Source: Bacteroidales bacterium UBA1192 (lineage in GTDB: Bacteria > Bacteroidota > Bacteroidia > Bacteroidales > Bacteroidaceae). Taken from it: a stretch of DNA of 21,370 nt. The notes under the pieces are model-generated. The model saw nothing but the letters and a program-made list of their open reading frames with translations, was not told where the DNA came from and did no database searches. Where the stretch lies: contig DBYG01000035.1 of the NCBI GenBank assembly GCA_002310175.1, positions 9,191 to 30,560 of the forward strand. Direction: 5' to 3'. This document shows, one piece after another, positions 8,524-16,863 of the stretch. A program made the translations under genes and the position numbers. Within the stretch, counting starts at the first letter, position 1. Every line of letters starts with the position of its first letter.

Positions 8524-9216
8524 CTAAAGTATAGACTTTATTTCGGGAAGCGAATAAACTGTAAAATCAGGAACAAAGCTTAGGGAGGAATCAGCATTCC
8601 TTAAGTTGAACCAGATGGTGTGGAGTCCGTACTCCGCACCACCTTTTATGTCGGCATTCAGGGAGTCACCTATTATGACGGTATCGGCAGGTCTGATTCC
8701 ATCCATATGACTGAAACAGTGGTCAAAATATCTTTGGGCTGGTTTGTTGATACCGATGTCAATTGAACCAAACATCCCGTTCACATATTGCATCAGACCA
8801 GCTTTTTCAAGGCGCTTAGTCTGCTGTTTATTGGAGGCATTACTCACAACATATATCCGATAGCGCATATGGAGGTATTCCATAATTTCATGTGCACCAA
8901 TCACCGGAACTGATGTTTCCTGTAGTCCCAATATGAAATCTTGTTCAAAAGAGGGACCGTCCGCATCAATTCCCAAATCTCTGAATATCCCCGCCCATCG
9001 GGTTCGGTGAAGTTCGTCAATTGTCAGGAGACCGTCCTCAATCTGTTTCCATAGCCTGATGTTACGGGCCAGAAAGAAGTCGAAAATAAGGTCTGAGTAT
9101 TCAAGGCCGTTCTTGCGGAAACACGCGCGTATATTCTCGCGCGCACACTCGTTGAAATCAAGCAGAGTATCGTCCACATCCATGAGAACGGCTTTTATGC
9201 CACTCAACCTCTCCAT
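8524..9216 (-). CDS. HAD-superfamily hydrolase, YjjG-like nucleotidase
   Basis: This 230-aa cytoplasmic protein carries all four HAD motifs: nucleophile motif DVDDTLLDF (Asp13, Asp15), motif II VVSNAS, the motif III lysine in GINKPAQRYF, and motif IV IIGDSLNADIKGG. Overall spacing matches the YjjG-type noncanonical pyrimidine nucleotidases that remove phosphate from nucleoside monophosphates; another small-molecule phosphatase role is possible. I chose the ATG at 9216, which puts motif I at the usual distance and leaves 1 base after the stop of the upstream hydrolase. It is the last gene of the - strand operon that starts at the BASS transporter. It converges on the lipoprotein gene with a 10-base gap and no visible terminator. 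Confidence 0.88.
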   Translation of the reverse strand: MERLSGIKAVLMDVDDTLLDFNECARENIRACFRKNGLEYSDLIFDFFLARNIRLWKQIEDGLLTIDELHRTRWAGIFRDLGIDADGPSFEQDFILGLQETSVPVIGAHEIMEYLHMRYRIYVVSNASNKQQTKRLEKAGLMQYVNGMFGSIDIGINKPAQRYFDHCFSHMDGIRPADTVIIGDSLNADIKGGAEYGLHTIWFNLRNADSSLSFVPDFTVYSLPEIKSIL

Positions 9217-9217
9217 C

Positions 9218-10435
9218 TCAGTCAAGTTTGAAAAGACCGTAAACAAGATTCGTGTAGAATAAATTTCCTGTCTGATAGTGGTCGGAAGAGTCAACAAACA
9301 TGAACTCTATGCAGGGATTGTCCGGCATATGGGTTATGACACTTTCAAGACACTCTGACGGGACGGTCATGTCACTGCGGGAATGGTAAAACAGAACAGG
9401 TATCCTTGGAGACCATCCTGTGGTCAGATCAAATTGTTCCAGTTCTCTAAGGAATGCCTTATGCATGGTTGAACCTGTGTCAATCATGTCTGGTGAAATT
9501 ATGGAACTGAGTGTTGCGAATCCTTTCTCCTGCATAATCCGGCACAGTTGGGGAGCAGTGTATTCTTTCGTTTCCAACAATTGTATTATTCCGGAATGAT
9601 ACAGATTGTCCGACAATAAATCCTGTTCGTTGAAAACTTCAGCAAACAATTTGTTTGATTGTAATATGGTGTATATTCCGCATAGGAATTCTATTGGATA
9701 TTCAAGAGGCTCGTCAGGATCTGAAAGATATTTATGGAAGAGGGCAATCTGATCGTATGGGCCGCCACCGCAAAAACTCTTTTTCAGGTGTACGATATCC
9801 TGAAGTCTGGTATCTGATTCTATTTCCTTGGCAATCCCGAGTGAGACTGCACCTCCCAGGGAGTAACCGATGTTATATGTGTGGAAATCCTTGTCCAAAA
9901 TAAGTCCCATATCCTTAAGCACTTTTTTTGCCGTTTTCAGACAGTCTATGCATTGTCGGGCAATGAGGGGAGTGTTGAGATATGGTTGGTTCATTCCTTT
10001 AGAAAGTCCAAGACCTTGATAGTCTGCACTTATATATACGGCTCTCCTGAGTGAAGCCTGAAGCATTCCGGGCATGACTGACTGTGTGGGACATTGATCC
10101 CACCGGACAGTGAAATGGTGGTTCTCAAGCCATATCTCAGAACATGTGTCGGCTTTGAGCGGCCAACAGACACAACCGGAAAGCTGTATCGAATCCGGAC
10201 CGGACAGGTAAAGGAAAGAGATTCGGACCATATCATAACCCAGATGTAGCTTGTTGCCTATATAGGTCTCTGTGAGGAACGTATTTGAGAGAGTGTCTGT
10301 ATTTACAATTTCATACCATTCCCCTGGTTCTGCAAATTGCGAATCCGTTTCTATAGGCTCCATGATGCAAGATTCCCTCTGGCAACCGATAATACAAAAA
10401 GCTGCAATCGTAAGGACGAATAACGTTTTTTTCAT
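9218..10435 (-). CDS. Lipoprotein alpha/beta hydrolase (secretory-lipase-like)
   Basis: The protein (405 aa) has a lipoprotein signal peptide with lipobox CIIGC (Cys18), so it is membrane-anchored outside the cytoplasm. The rest is an alpha/beta hydrolase with a recognisable triad: Ser192 in the nucleophile elbow GYSLGGA, Asp355 in HSRSDMTVP and His386 in DSSDHYQTG. Overall layout, including AVYISADYQGLG before the nucleophile and a helical insert of about 120 residues before the acid, resembles secretory lipase/esterase or peptidase S9-like enzymes. The substrate is unknown. The gene sits 8 bases downstream of tilS and 1 base upstream of the HAD gene, so it is part of the same transcript. 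Confidence 0.82.
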   Translation of the reverse strand: MKKTLFVLTIAAFCIIGCQRESCIMEPIETDSQFAEPGEWYEIVNTDTLSNTFLTETYIGNKLHLGYDMVRISFLYLSGPDSIQLSGCVCWPLKADTCSEIWLENHHFTVRWDQCPTQSVMPGMLQASLRRAVYISADYQGLGLSKGMNQPYLNTPLIARQCIDCLKTAKKVLKDMGLILDKDFHTYNIGYSLGGAVSLGIAKEIESDTRLQDIVHLKKSFCGGGPYDQIALFHKYLSDPDEPLEYPIEFLCGIYTILQSNKLFAEVFNEQDLLSDNLYHSGIIQLLETKEYTAPQLCRIMQEKGFATLSSIISPDMIDTGSTMHKAFLRELEQFDLTTGWSPRIPVLFYHSRSDMTVPSECLESVITHMPDNPCIEFMFVDSSDHYQTGNLFYTNLVYGLFKLD

Positions 10436-10443
10436 GGTCTTCT

Positions 10444-11772
10444 TTATTTTACCGTCAGTATCAGTTGTCTCAAAGTTCTTTCCGTAACCCGATAGCGGTT
10501 ATCCGGGCGCAGACCTAAAACCCACACTATGTTGTCACCACCGGTAACTACAAGTTGTGAATGCTTTTCGGCAATGTTCATCTTGCGGTCGGTCATGAAA
10601 TCACTTACTAGCCGCCGCCCTTTCATACCAAATGGGACAAACCAGTCGCCCTTTTGCCATAACCGGACTGTTAGTGTATCAGGGAGCATGTCTGCATCGA
10701 ATGATGCAGTATCGGGATTTCTTGAAACAGGTACCTCGTTCTCCTCAATCCTGACTGTGATTCTCCGTCTGTCGGGCAGCAAGGCGGTAAAGCCGTTGAC
10801 TGTAAGTATTTTTACTGATACAGATTCATCTTTTTTCAATTTCATTAGGATAAGTTTGTTCCTGTCCTTGAGCAGGATATGGCTTTCGGACAGGAAGCGG
10901 GCTCCCGGTTGTGAATCAAGTGAAGCGGCAATATCGGTTATGACGGAATCGTTGAATCCGGCAGGTGAGAGTATCTCGAACAGGAATCCTTCGACCGACG
11001 GGGCCTTCCGGAGCTGGTCAATGTCAATCTCAAGATTCCCGTTCCTGTCATGGACGGTTTTGCGTAGGGTGTCTTGGACAGATGCCATATAGAACCTGTA
11101 GGCTTGCTGAAGATGCCGTGCAGTCGATAGGACGGCCGAGTCGGCTGACGGGTTGATTTCACGCATTATCGGCAGAAGCCTGAGTCTGATTTTGTTGCGG
11201 GTGAAACCAGCCTCCAGATTGGTGCTATCGGTGATGAAGGGTTGTCCTATCTCTGCAAGATATGCCTCTATCTCTTCCCGTGAAACACACAGAAGTGGCC
11301 TTACGATATCACCGTTACGGGGTTTGATGCCTGTCAGTCCCTTGAGTCCGGTTCCTCTTGTCAGATTCAAAAGAATAGTTTCAACGGAATCGTCGCTATG
11401 GTGGGCAATGCAAATGGCACAGGCCTCCTGCTCTTTCATTATGCGTCTGAAATCACGGTAACGGAGCTCACGCGCAGCCATCTCGATAGAGATTCCGTTC
11501 TGTGAGGCGTATCCCGATGTGTCATAATTGCAAACGGTCAGTTCCGTTTCGAGCTGTCGGCACAATTCTTCAGTGAAGCGGCGGTCACGTTCGCTCTCAT
11601 CGCCTCGGAGTCTGAAATTACAGTGCACTGCGTGGCAGTCATATCCGAGTGACAGGAGAATCCTGAGCAGGGCCACACTGTCAGCACCTCCGCTCACACC
11701 CACAATCACTCTGCATCTGTCCGGAAGCAGTGACTCCTTTGTGATGAAATCCCTGACTTTCCGTTCAAGCAT
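10444..11772 (-). CDS. tilS: tRNA(Ile)-lysidine synthetase
   Basis: TilS (442 aa) attaches lysine to C34 of the CAU-anticodon isoleucine tRNA, which changes it from methionine to isoleucine decoding; the gene is generally essential. The N-type ATP pyrophosphatase P-loop VGVSGGADSVALL begins near residue 25, followed by HCNFRLRGDESERD, IAHHSDDSVETILLNLTRG and the TDSTNLEAGFTRNKIR motif typical of TilS. The C-terminal domain near the end has GDWFVPFGMKGRRLVSDF. The ATG at 11772 gives the usual short N-terminus before the P-loop and overlaps the stop of the upstream transporter by 8 bases; the longer starts at 11805 and 11865 would lie inside that gene. Confidence 0.95.
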   Translation of the reverse strand: MLERKVRDFITKESLLPDRCRVIVGVSGGADSVALLRILLSLGYDCHAVHCNFRLRGDESERDRRFTEELCRQLETELTVCNYDTSGYASQNGISIEMAARELRYRDFRRIMKEQEACAICIAHHSDDSVETILLNLTRGTGLKGLTGIKPRNGDIVRPLLCVSREEIEAYLAEIGQPFITDSTNLEAGFTRNKIRLRLLPIMREINPSADSAVLSTARHLQQAYRFYMASVQDTLRKTVHDRNGNLEIDIDQLRKAPSVEGFLFEILSPAGFNDSVITDIAASLDSQPGARFLSESHILLKDRNKLILMKLKKDESVSVKILTVNGFTALLPDRRRITVRIEENEVPVSRNPDTASFDADMLPDTLTVRLWQKGDWFVPFGMKGRRLVSDFMTDRKMNIAEKHSQLVVTGGDNIVWVLGLRPDNRYRVTERTLRQLILTVK

Positions 11773-12769
11773 GTAAGGTTTTCTGCCGTTTTCCTCCGTG
11801 TTCATACCTGTATAACTGTCTTGTGTTCCGTATGTTGTGCCAGATAGTGTAGAAACCGCCCGCAACCGATATTACAGGATTCCAGAAGGTGTACCCCATC
11901 CAGATACCGAAAACCGTGTTTTTCTGACCCAATGCTTGGCTCGCCTCCACGCTGCAGTCGTGATTTGCACCTGTCCGTTGTCCTATGCCGAACTGGAATA
12001 TGCAGCACAGCAGTGATACCGCCGCCATTCCTGCAAGTGTCCAGATACTCTCGCTGCTCCTGACGATGTAGCGGGTACTCATCAGTATGGCAAGAGTGAG
12101 TGCAATGCTCCATAGATAAAATGACAGGTTGATATGTGCTCCTACCCAGTCGTGGAATGACGGTGTCAGGTACCGGATGGTCCAGGCTACCAGACAAGGC
12201 AGAATCAGCAGAGGAAACACTTTTCCAAGAATGCGCAGAAACGCGTTCATGAAAGTTATTCCAGCCGAAGGGTAGAGTAAGGGTACGGTAAGCGGGACGA
12301 CAATGGCTACCGTCATGTTTATGATTACGGTGTAGGTTACAACCTGTGCCATATCACCTCCAAGCTTCCCAGTTACGACTGCACACGCTGTTGCGGTGGG
12401 GCATATCATGCAGAGCATGGCGGCTTCGAAAAGTGTTCTGTTTCGAATTATCCATTCGCTGAGTGGGTTGGTTGTGTGCATGGAATATACCACGGCTCCA
12501 CAAAGAAACAGATATGAGCAGAGTTGGACCAGAAGATTTATAAGGTGCCACCTTTTCAGTTTGAGCTGATACGGATCTATCCTACAGAAACTGATGAACA
12601 GCATCAGAAACAGAAGAACAGGTTGTGTCTTGCGGCATATAGCTTCAAGAAACGGTCCTGCGGGGTGTAGAACAGGAATATTCATATAAATGAGATACGT
12701 TCCTGCCCCTGCCGCCATGCCTATTACCAGCATCCTGTCCTTTATGAATTTCACCAATCTTTCGCCCAT
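11765..12769 (-). CDS. BASS-family (bile acid:sodium symporter-like) transporter
   Basis: This 334-aa inner-membrane protein has about nine or ten hydrophobic segments. Two discontinuous-helix motifs of the BASS/SBF fold are visible: CMICPTATACAVVTGKLGG in the first half and ALGQKNTVFGIWMG in the second, which are the substrate- and sodium-binding crossover regions in solved members. The substrate is unknown; family members carry bile acids, pantoate, pyruvate or other organic anions. The TTG at 12793 is rejected as a start because it overlaps a promoter element; ATG 12769 gives MGERLVKFIKDRM. It is the first gene of the operon with tilS, the alpha/beta hydrolase and the HAD protein. Confidence 0.82.
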   Translation of the reverse strand: MGERLVKFIKDRMLVIGMAAGAGTYLIYMNIPVLHPAGPFLEAICRKTQPVLLFLMLFISFCRIDPYQLKLKRWHLINLLVQLCSYLFLCGAVVYSMHTTNPLSEWIIRNRTLFEAAMLCMICPTATACAVVTGKLGGDMAQVVTYTVIINMTVAIVVPLTVPLLYPSAGITFMNAFLRILGKVFPLLILPCLVAWTIRYLTPSFHDWVGAHINLSFYLWSIALTLAILMSTRYIVRSSESIWTLAGMAAVSLLCCIFQFGIGQRTGANHDCSVEASQALGQKNTVFGIWMGYTFWNPVISVAGGFYTIWHNIRNTRQLYRYEHGGKRQKTLHA

Positions 12770-12790
12770 GCATATTAAAATAAAACGTAG

Positions 12791-12798
12791 CAAAGATA
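12791..12798 (-). promoter_or_regulatory. Promoter -7 element for the BASS-tilS operon
   Basis: The - strand reads TATCTTTG, an exact TAnnTTTG match 21 bases before the start at 12769. It is the same octamer as at the DUF3237 promoter. Confidence 0.55.
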
Positions 12799-12801
12799 CT
12801 T

Positions 12802-12829
12802 TATATTTGCCATTTCCGTTTTAACTTTG
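12802..12829 (+). promoter_or_regulatory. Promoter -7 element(s) for the beta-helix lipoprotein gene
   Basis: Two + strand octamers fit TAnnTTTG: TATATTTG at 12802-12809 and TAACTTTG at 12822-12829. Either would start transcription before the chosen ATG at 12861. They lie 3 bases or more from the oppositely directed element at 12791-12798, so the divergent promoters are packed back to back. Confidence 0.5.
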
Positions 12830-12860
12830 TGTGGAAATGCATCGGGCACTTCCCATAAGG

Positions 12861-14303
12861 ATGAAACACATGAAAAGATTTTGCAACCTGCTTATAGTAG
12901 TTTCAGTAATCATTATGTCAGCATGTGAAGGTCGTATAGAGTTCAGCTCCTCACCTGAAAACCGTCTGACATTCTCTGCCGATACCGTGAATTTCGATAC
13001 CCTTTTCACCTCTGTGACCTCATCCACTGCATGTTTCATGGTTTATAACAACACTTCCACAGGTATAAGGGCGGATGTTATGGTGGCAGGGGGTGATTCC
13101 AGTCCTTTCCGGCTGAACGTTGACGGAGAGGGCGGTACGTATTTGAGTGGTTTTGAGATAGAGCCCGGAGACAGTCTTTTCTGCTTTGTATCTGCCATCA
13201 TTCCGGATAGCGGATCTCCTGAAGTGTTCATGGTCCGGGACAGTATAGCATTCATGCTTGAGAGTGGTGTAGTCCAGTATGTAAGACTGGATGCTTGCGG
13301 CCGGAACGCCATATTCCTTCGCGGAACCAGAATCCTGAATGATACTGTGTTAACTCCGGATTATCCATATATTATATATGACAGCCTTTTGGTTGCCGGT
13401 GGAGCTACACTTAGCCTGTTACCGGGAACTGAGCTTTATTTCCATAAGGGGGCAGGCCTTGTCGTGGAGGGAACATTGGTGGCTGAAGGCACTCTTGAGC
13501 ATCCGGTCCTGATGCGTGGAGACCGTCTTGACAGACTTTTCAGCAATCTTCCTTATGATTTGCTTTCAGATCAGTGGAAAGGCATCCGGCTTGGTTCAGG
13601 GAGCTTTGAAAACAGGTTTTCATTCTGTGACATTCATGGGGGAGAATACGGAATTAAGGCAGACAGTTCACGGGATGACCGCCTCAAGTTCATGATGATA
13701 TCGTCAACAGTACATAATGTGGCAGGAAACGGGATTGAGACAACAGGCGCCCGCATATCGGTGGCCAACTCCCAGCTTACTAATGCCGGAGTCCACTGTG
13801 TAAGTATCACGGGCGGATATGCTGAATTCAATTACTGCACGATAGCTTCTTTCCCTCTATGGTGGGTAGGTGAGTCTGCCTTGGCATTGAACAATACGGC
13901 AGATGATGTTGATTGGCCTCTTATTAAGGCGGATTTCAGGAATTGCATCATAACCGGAAGGCAAGGTGAATCTATAACAGGTTTGTTGAAGGATTCCATC
14001 GAAGGTTACGCAAAAGGCAGCGCGGACTGTTTCAGTGTAAGCAATTCGCTGGTCATGACGTCTGATACCCTTAACCCCGGTTTCAAGGATGTTGTCTTTG
14101 AATGGACCGGAAATGAAAAAGCCGGAGAAGCCAATTTCCGTGAACGCAAGGAATACCATTCTGTTTTTATGCTTGATTCACTCTCTCTTGCAAGAGGTAT
14201 TTCCGATACGGTTTCAGTGTTCTATTGGCCGGAAGACCGGAACGGAATATCCAGACCTGTACATGGGGCGGACGCAGGCTGTTATCAGTTCGTGCCATAT
14301 TAA
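12861..14303 (+). CDS. Lipoprotein with right-handed parallel beta-helix
   Basis: The protein (about 480 aa) starts with a lipoprotein signal, MKRFCNLLIVVSVIIMSAC, in the second half of its N-terminus. An N-terminal beta domain (to about residue 150) with NRLTFSADTVNFDTLFTS, then a beta-helix region from about 180 begins with GATLSLLPGTELYFH and contains GLVVEGTLVAEGTLEHPVL, WKGIRLGSGS and a series of irregular right-handed helix turns. It ends with the common tail DRNGISRPVHGADAGCYQF, as in choice-of-anchor and pectate-lyase-like Bacteroidetes proteins. No enzymatic residues are evident, so a surface binding or structural role is as likely as a lyase. Starts at 12837, 12861 and 12870 are all possible; the -7 element at 12822 argues against the first. 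Confidence 0.75.
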   Translation: MKHMKRFCNLLIVVSVIIMSACEGRIEFSSSPENRLTFSADTVNFDTLFTSVTSSTACFMVYNNTSTGIRADVMVAGGDSSPFRLNVDGEGGTYLSGFEIEPGDSLFCFVSAIIPDSGSPEVFMVRDSIAFMLESGVVQYVRLDACGRNAIFLRGTRILNDTVLTPDYPYIIYDSLLVAGGATLSLLPGTELYFHKGAGLVVEGTLVAEGTLEHPVLMRGDRLDRLFSNLPYDLLSDQWKGIRLGSGSFENRFSFCDIHGGEYGIKADSSRDDRLKFMMISSTVHNVAGNGIETTGARISVANSQLTNAGVHCVSITGGYAEFNYCTIASFPLWWVGESALALNNTADDVDWPLIKADFRNCIITGRQGESITGLLKDSIEGYAKGSADCFSVSNSLVMTSDTLNPGFKDVVFEWTGNEKAGEANFRERKEYHSVFMLDSLSLARGISDTVSVFYWPEDRNGISRPVHGADAGCYQFVPY

Positions 14304-14350
14304 ATTAATTGAAGATACGAATTCCATACATTTAAACTGACTGCACCGCC

Positions 14351-15352
14351 ATGAGAAAAGCATTGTTATTATCATTCCTTTTGAGTTCATTTATCCTTTC
14401 CGGTCAGAATAAGATTACCGTGATGTTTTACAATACAGAAAACCTCTTTGATACCATTGATGACCCGGAAAAGGATGACGATGAATTCACTCCTTCAGGC
14501 GCTCGTCGATGGACAAGATACCGTTACTGGGCCAAGATAGGCAATCTCTGTAAGGTCATTGTCGCTTCAGATGAAAATGATCCGCCGGATATTATCGGCC
14601 TGTGCGAGGTTGAGAATGACTCGGTTATGAAAGATGTTACGATGAGATCCCCTCTCAGGCATCTGGAATACCGTTATGTAATGACTGAATCGGCTGATAC
14701 CCGAGGGGTTGACGTTGTTTTTCTATATCGCAGGAGTTCTCTCGGACTGATTGGATATGAATCCCTGCATGTGGAACTCAAACCGTTAAGCAACAGGCCA
14801 ACACGTGACATACTTCACGTTACCGGAAGATTGCCGGACAATGATACAGTGGATTTCTATGTGTGTCATTGGCCTAGCCGTTCAGGAGGAGTGGAGGAAA
14901 CAGAGCCGTTGAGGATGCGTGCTGCTGAAGTGGTCCGTAAATCTGTCGATAGCGTGCTCTCGGTCAGGCTCAAACCTTATATTGTCATTATGGGTGACCT
15001 TAATGGAGGCCCCGATTCCCCTTCCGTAAGGGATGGTCTTGGAGCAATACACAGGGGAAGGGGGAAAGAATCGGCCGATGCCGACCTGGTGACCATGATG
15101 GACGGGATAGGACAGGGTAGTTACCAATATCAGGGAGAATGGGACTGTTATGACCATTTCGTGGTATCCGGAAGCCTGCTGAACGGACTGGGATGTACAT
15201 CGGCAGCCGATGTAAAGGTTCTTTCTGCAGATTTCATGTTACAGGATGACGGAAAGTATGGTGGGCGCAAGCCGTATAGGACATATAACGGCTATCGGTA
15301 TCAGGAGGGCTATTCGGACCATCTGCCCGTCATTCTTTTTCTGAAATATTGA
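14351..15352 (+). CDS. Secreted endonuclease/exonuclease/phosphatase-family protein
   Basis: The protein (333 aa) has a signal peptide, MRKALLLSFLLSSFILSG, cut before QNKITVMF, so it is exported. The metal-dependent EEP fold is clear: NTENLFD (Glu30 binds metal), the GLCEVEN motif, VCHWPSR, GDLNGGPD (Asp216, Asn218), DHFVVS (Asp268, His269) and the C-terminal YSDHLPV (Asp323, His324). Members cut DNA, RNA, phosphoinositides or other phosphodiesters; the substrate cannot be read from the sequence. It follows the beta-helix lipoprotein after 47 bases. TACATTTA at 14327-14334 is a near match to a -7 element but leaves a very short leader, so cotranscription with the previous gene is likelier. 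Confidence 0.85.
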   Translation: MRKALLLSFLLSSFILSGQNKITVMFYNTENLFDTIDDPEKDDDEFTPSGARRWTRYRYWAKIGNLCKVIVASDENDPPDIIGLCEVENDSVMKDVTMRSPLRHLEYRYVMTESADTRGVDVVFLYRRSSLGLIGYESLHVELKPLSNRPTRDILHVTGRLPDNDTVDFYVCHWPSRSGGVEETEPLRMRAAEVVRKSVDSVLSVRLKPYIVIMGDLNGGPDSPSVRDGLGAIHRGRGKESADADLVTMMDGIGQGSYQYQGEWDCYDHFVVSGSLLNGLGCTSAADVKVLSADFMLQDDGKYGGRKPYRTYNGYRYQEGYSDHLPVILFLKY

Positions 15353-15371
15353 TAATTTGGAATTAAAAGCA

Positions 15372-15392
15372 TACCTTTGATAGCCTCAAAGG
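15372..15392 (+). promoter_or_regulatory. Promoter -7 element overlapping an inverted repeat, upstream of the CE15 gene
   Basis: TACCTTTG (15372-15379) is an exact TAnnTTTG match. It overlaps a perfect 7-base inverted repeat, CCTTTGA (15374-15380) and TCAAAGG (15386-15392), with a 5-base spacer. The transcript would begin near 15386, leaving a leader of about 44 bases. The dyad could be an operator or a leader hairpin. Confidence 0.5.
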
Positions 15393-15429
15393 CATTACGC
15401 TGATTGTTTATACAATTAAATACAAAGAA

Positions 15430-16659
15430 ATGAAGACATTAAAGACAATCGCTCTGGTTACGGCGTGTGCGCTGGTATCTGTCCAGGCCGCTGCAAAGAA
15501 AAAGATTCCACTGGTCTATGACCAGGAGTTCGCGGGTGCCCGGTATGCAGTTCCCGCTTTCCCGACAGTCGCTGAGGCCAAGAGCCTTGAGACTCTGCCC
15601 AACCCGTTCGAGTTCTCGAACAGTACTAAAAAGGTTAAGAAATTCAAGGATTGGGAGAAACGTCGCGCTGAGATTATCCGTGAACTCTATCACTATGAGG
15701 TGGGTGAGAAACCAATGGTTGACAAGAAGGACATCGAGGCCAAACTTGAGGACAACACCCTTACCGTGATAGTCCACCGTAACGGTGAAACCTTGACCAT
15801 CACATCCAGGATTACATATCCCGAGGGTGACGGTCCGTTCCCTTTGATGATAGGAATGTCCGGTATCAGCCTGCCGCGTCAGTTCTTCTCCGAGCGTAAC
15901 ATTGCCACCATGAACTTCAATATGGGTCAGGTTATGGCTCATCAGCAGAGGCGTGGAAGCGAACCAATCAACAAAATCTATCCTGAACTTGTTGAGAACG
16001 GTGCTTACGCCATGTGGCCATGGGGCGTGAGCCGTATCATTGACGGTCTGGAAATTGTTGGTGCAGCCAGTAAGATTGATATGCAACATATCGGAGTGAC
16101 AGGTTGCTCATACGCAGGCAAGATGGCTCTCTGGTCAGGCGCCTTTGACGAGCGTATAGCATTGACAATAGCTCAGGAACCAGGCGGTGGTGGCGCTGCT
16201 GCATGGCGTGTGTCTGAGACACTCGGTCATGTTGAGACTCTTGGCAATACCGATCCTCACTGGTTCAAGGAATCCATGTGGGACTGGAAGGATGATAACG
16301 TATCCAAGCTTCCCATGGACCACCATGAACTCTGCGCTCTTGTGTGCCCGCGTGCACTACTTGTGCTCGGCAATACCGATTACGAGTGGCTGGCCGATGA
16401 GGCAGGTTATGTGTCAAGTGTGGCTGCCCGTGAGGTATGGAAGAAATTCGGAATCGAGGACCGCATGGGATTCTCCATTCAGGGTAAGCACGGTCACTGT
16501 CAGCTCCCCCAGAGCCAGTATCCGGAGGTGGAGGCATTCATTGACAAGTTCCTGCTCGGTAAGGAGGATGCCAACACCATTATTATGCATGTGGATGAGA
16601 CCCTTGCTGACAAGGAGGTACAGAAGTGGATTCCCTGGGCTCAAACCGGCTTTAAATAA
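15430..16659 (+). CDS. Glucuronoyl esterase-like protein, carbohydrate esterase family CE15
   Basis: The protein (409 aa) has a type I signal peptide (MKTLKTIALVTACALVSVQA) and so acts outside the cytoplasm. The alpha/beta hydrolase core fits CE15: nucleophile Ser227 in GVTGCSYAGKMALW, acid Glu250 in AQEPGGGGAAAWR, and the histidine motif GKHGHCQLP (His354 or His356). CE15 enzymes split ester bonds between lignin alcohols and glucuronic acid on xylan, which suggests plant cell wall use. The usual GCSRxGK motif has Tyr in place of Arg here; in characterised members that Arg helps stabilise the transition state, so activity or specificity may differ. No other xylan genes are in the window. The stop codon lies inside one copy of a 46-base repeat. 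Confidence 0.85.
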   Translation: MKTLKTIALVTACALVSVQAAAKKKIPLVYDQEFAGARYAVPAFPTVAEAKSLETLPNPFEFSNSTKKVKKFKDWEKRRAEIIRELYHYEVGEKPMVDKKDIEAKLEDNTLTVIVHRNGETLTITSRITYPEGDGPFPLMIGMSGISLPRQFFSERNIATMNFNMGQVMAHQQRRGSEPINKIYPELVENGAYAMWPWGVSRIIDGLEIVGAASKIDMQHIGVTGCSYAGKMALWSGAFDERIALTIAQEPGGGGAAAWRVSETLGHVETLGNTDPHWFKESMWDWKDDNVSKLPMDHHELCALVCPRALLVLGNTDYEWLADEAGYVSSVAAREVWKKFGIEDRMGFSIQGKHGHCQLPQSQYPEVEAFIDKFLLGKEDANTIIMHVDETLADKEVQKWIPWAQTGFK

Positions 16660-16682
16660 GCCGCTTTGACCCCGGGAATCCC
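16637..16682 (+). repeat. 46-base imperfect repeat, copy 1, spanning the CE15 stop codon
   Basis: This stretch matches 16715-16760 at 42 of 46 positions by eye. It encodes the last residues AQTGFK and the stop of the CE15 gene. It is also a large imperfect dyad: CGGCTT and AAGCCG pair across the loop TAAAT, and TCAAA pairs with TTTGA further out. Confidence 0.85.
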
Positions 16683-16694
16683 AACCTTCTTTTA

Positions 16695-16712
16695 GTTTCG
16701 CATCCGCGAAAC
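16695..16712 (+). repeat. Perfect stem-loop between the two 46-base repeats
   Basis: GTTTCGC (16695-16701) and GCGAAAC (16706-16712) are exact reverse complements around the loop ATCC. There is no T tract after it, so it is not a typical terminator. Confidence 0.7.
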
Positions 16713-16714
16713 GA

Positions 16715-16760
16715 GGGCTCAAACCAGCTTTAAATAAGCCGATTTGATCCCGGGAACCCC
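16715..16760 (+). repeat. 46-base imperfect repeat, copy 2
   Basis: Second copy of the element at 16637-16682, 78 bases downstream of it. In the same frame it still reads AQTSFK and a stop codon, so it looks like a copied gene end, but it is preceded by unrelated sequence. It keeps most of the dyad of copy 1. Confidence 0.85.
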
Positions 16761-16770
16761 TGACTATTCA

Positions 16771-16808
16771 GAAGAGGATGACAAGTAAGCCATCTTCTTC
16801 TTTTTTTT
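16771..16808 (+). terminator. Intrinsic terminator after the CE15 gene
   Basis: GAAGAGGATG (16771-16780) pairs with CATCTTCTTC (16791-16800) with one G-U pair across a 10-base loop, followed directly by T8 (16801-16808). This should end transcription from the CE15 gene and any readthrough from the genes upstream. Confidence 0.85.
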
Positions 16809-16863
16809 GATGACTTGGAGGCTATGCCCTTCAAGTTATAGTGCGTTCAGCGGCGTTTTTTTG

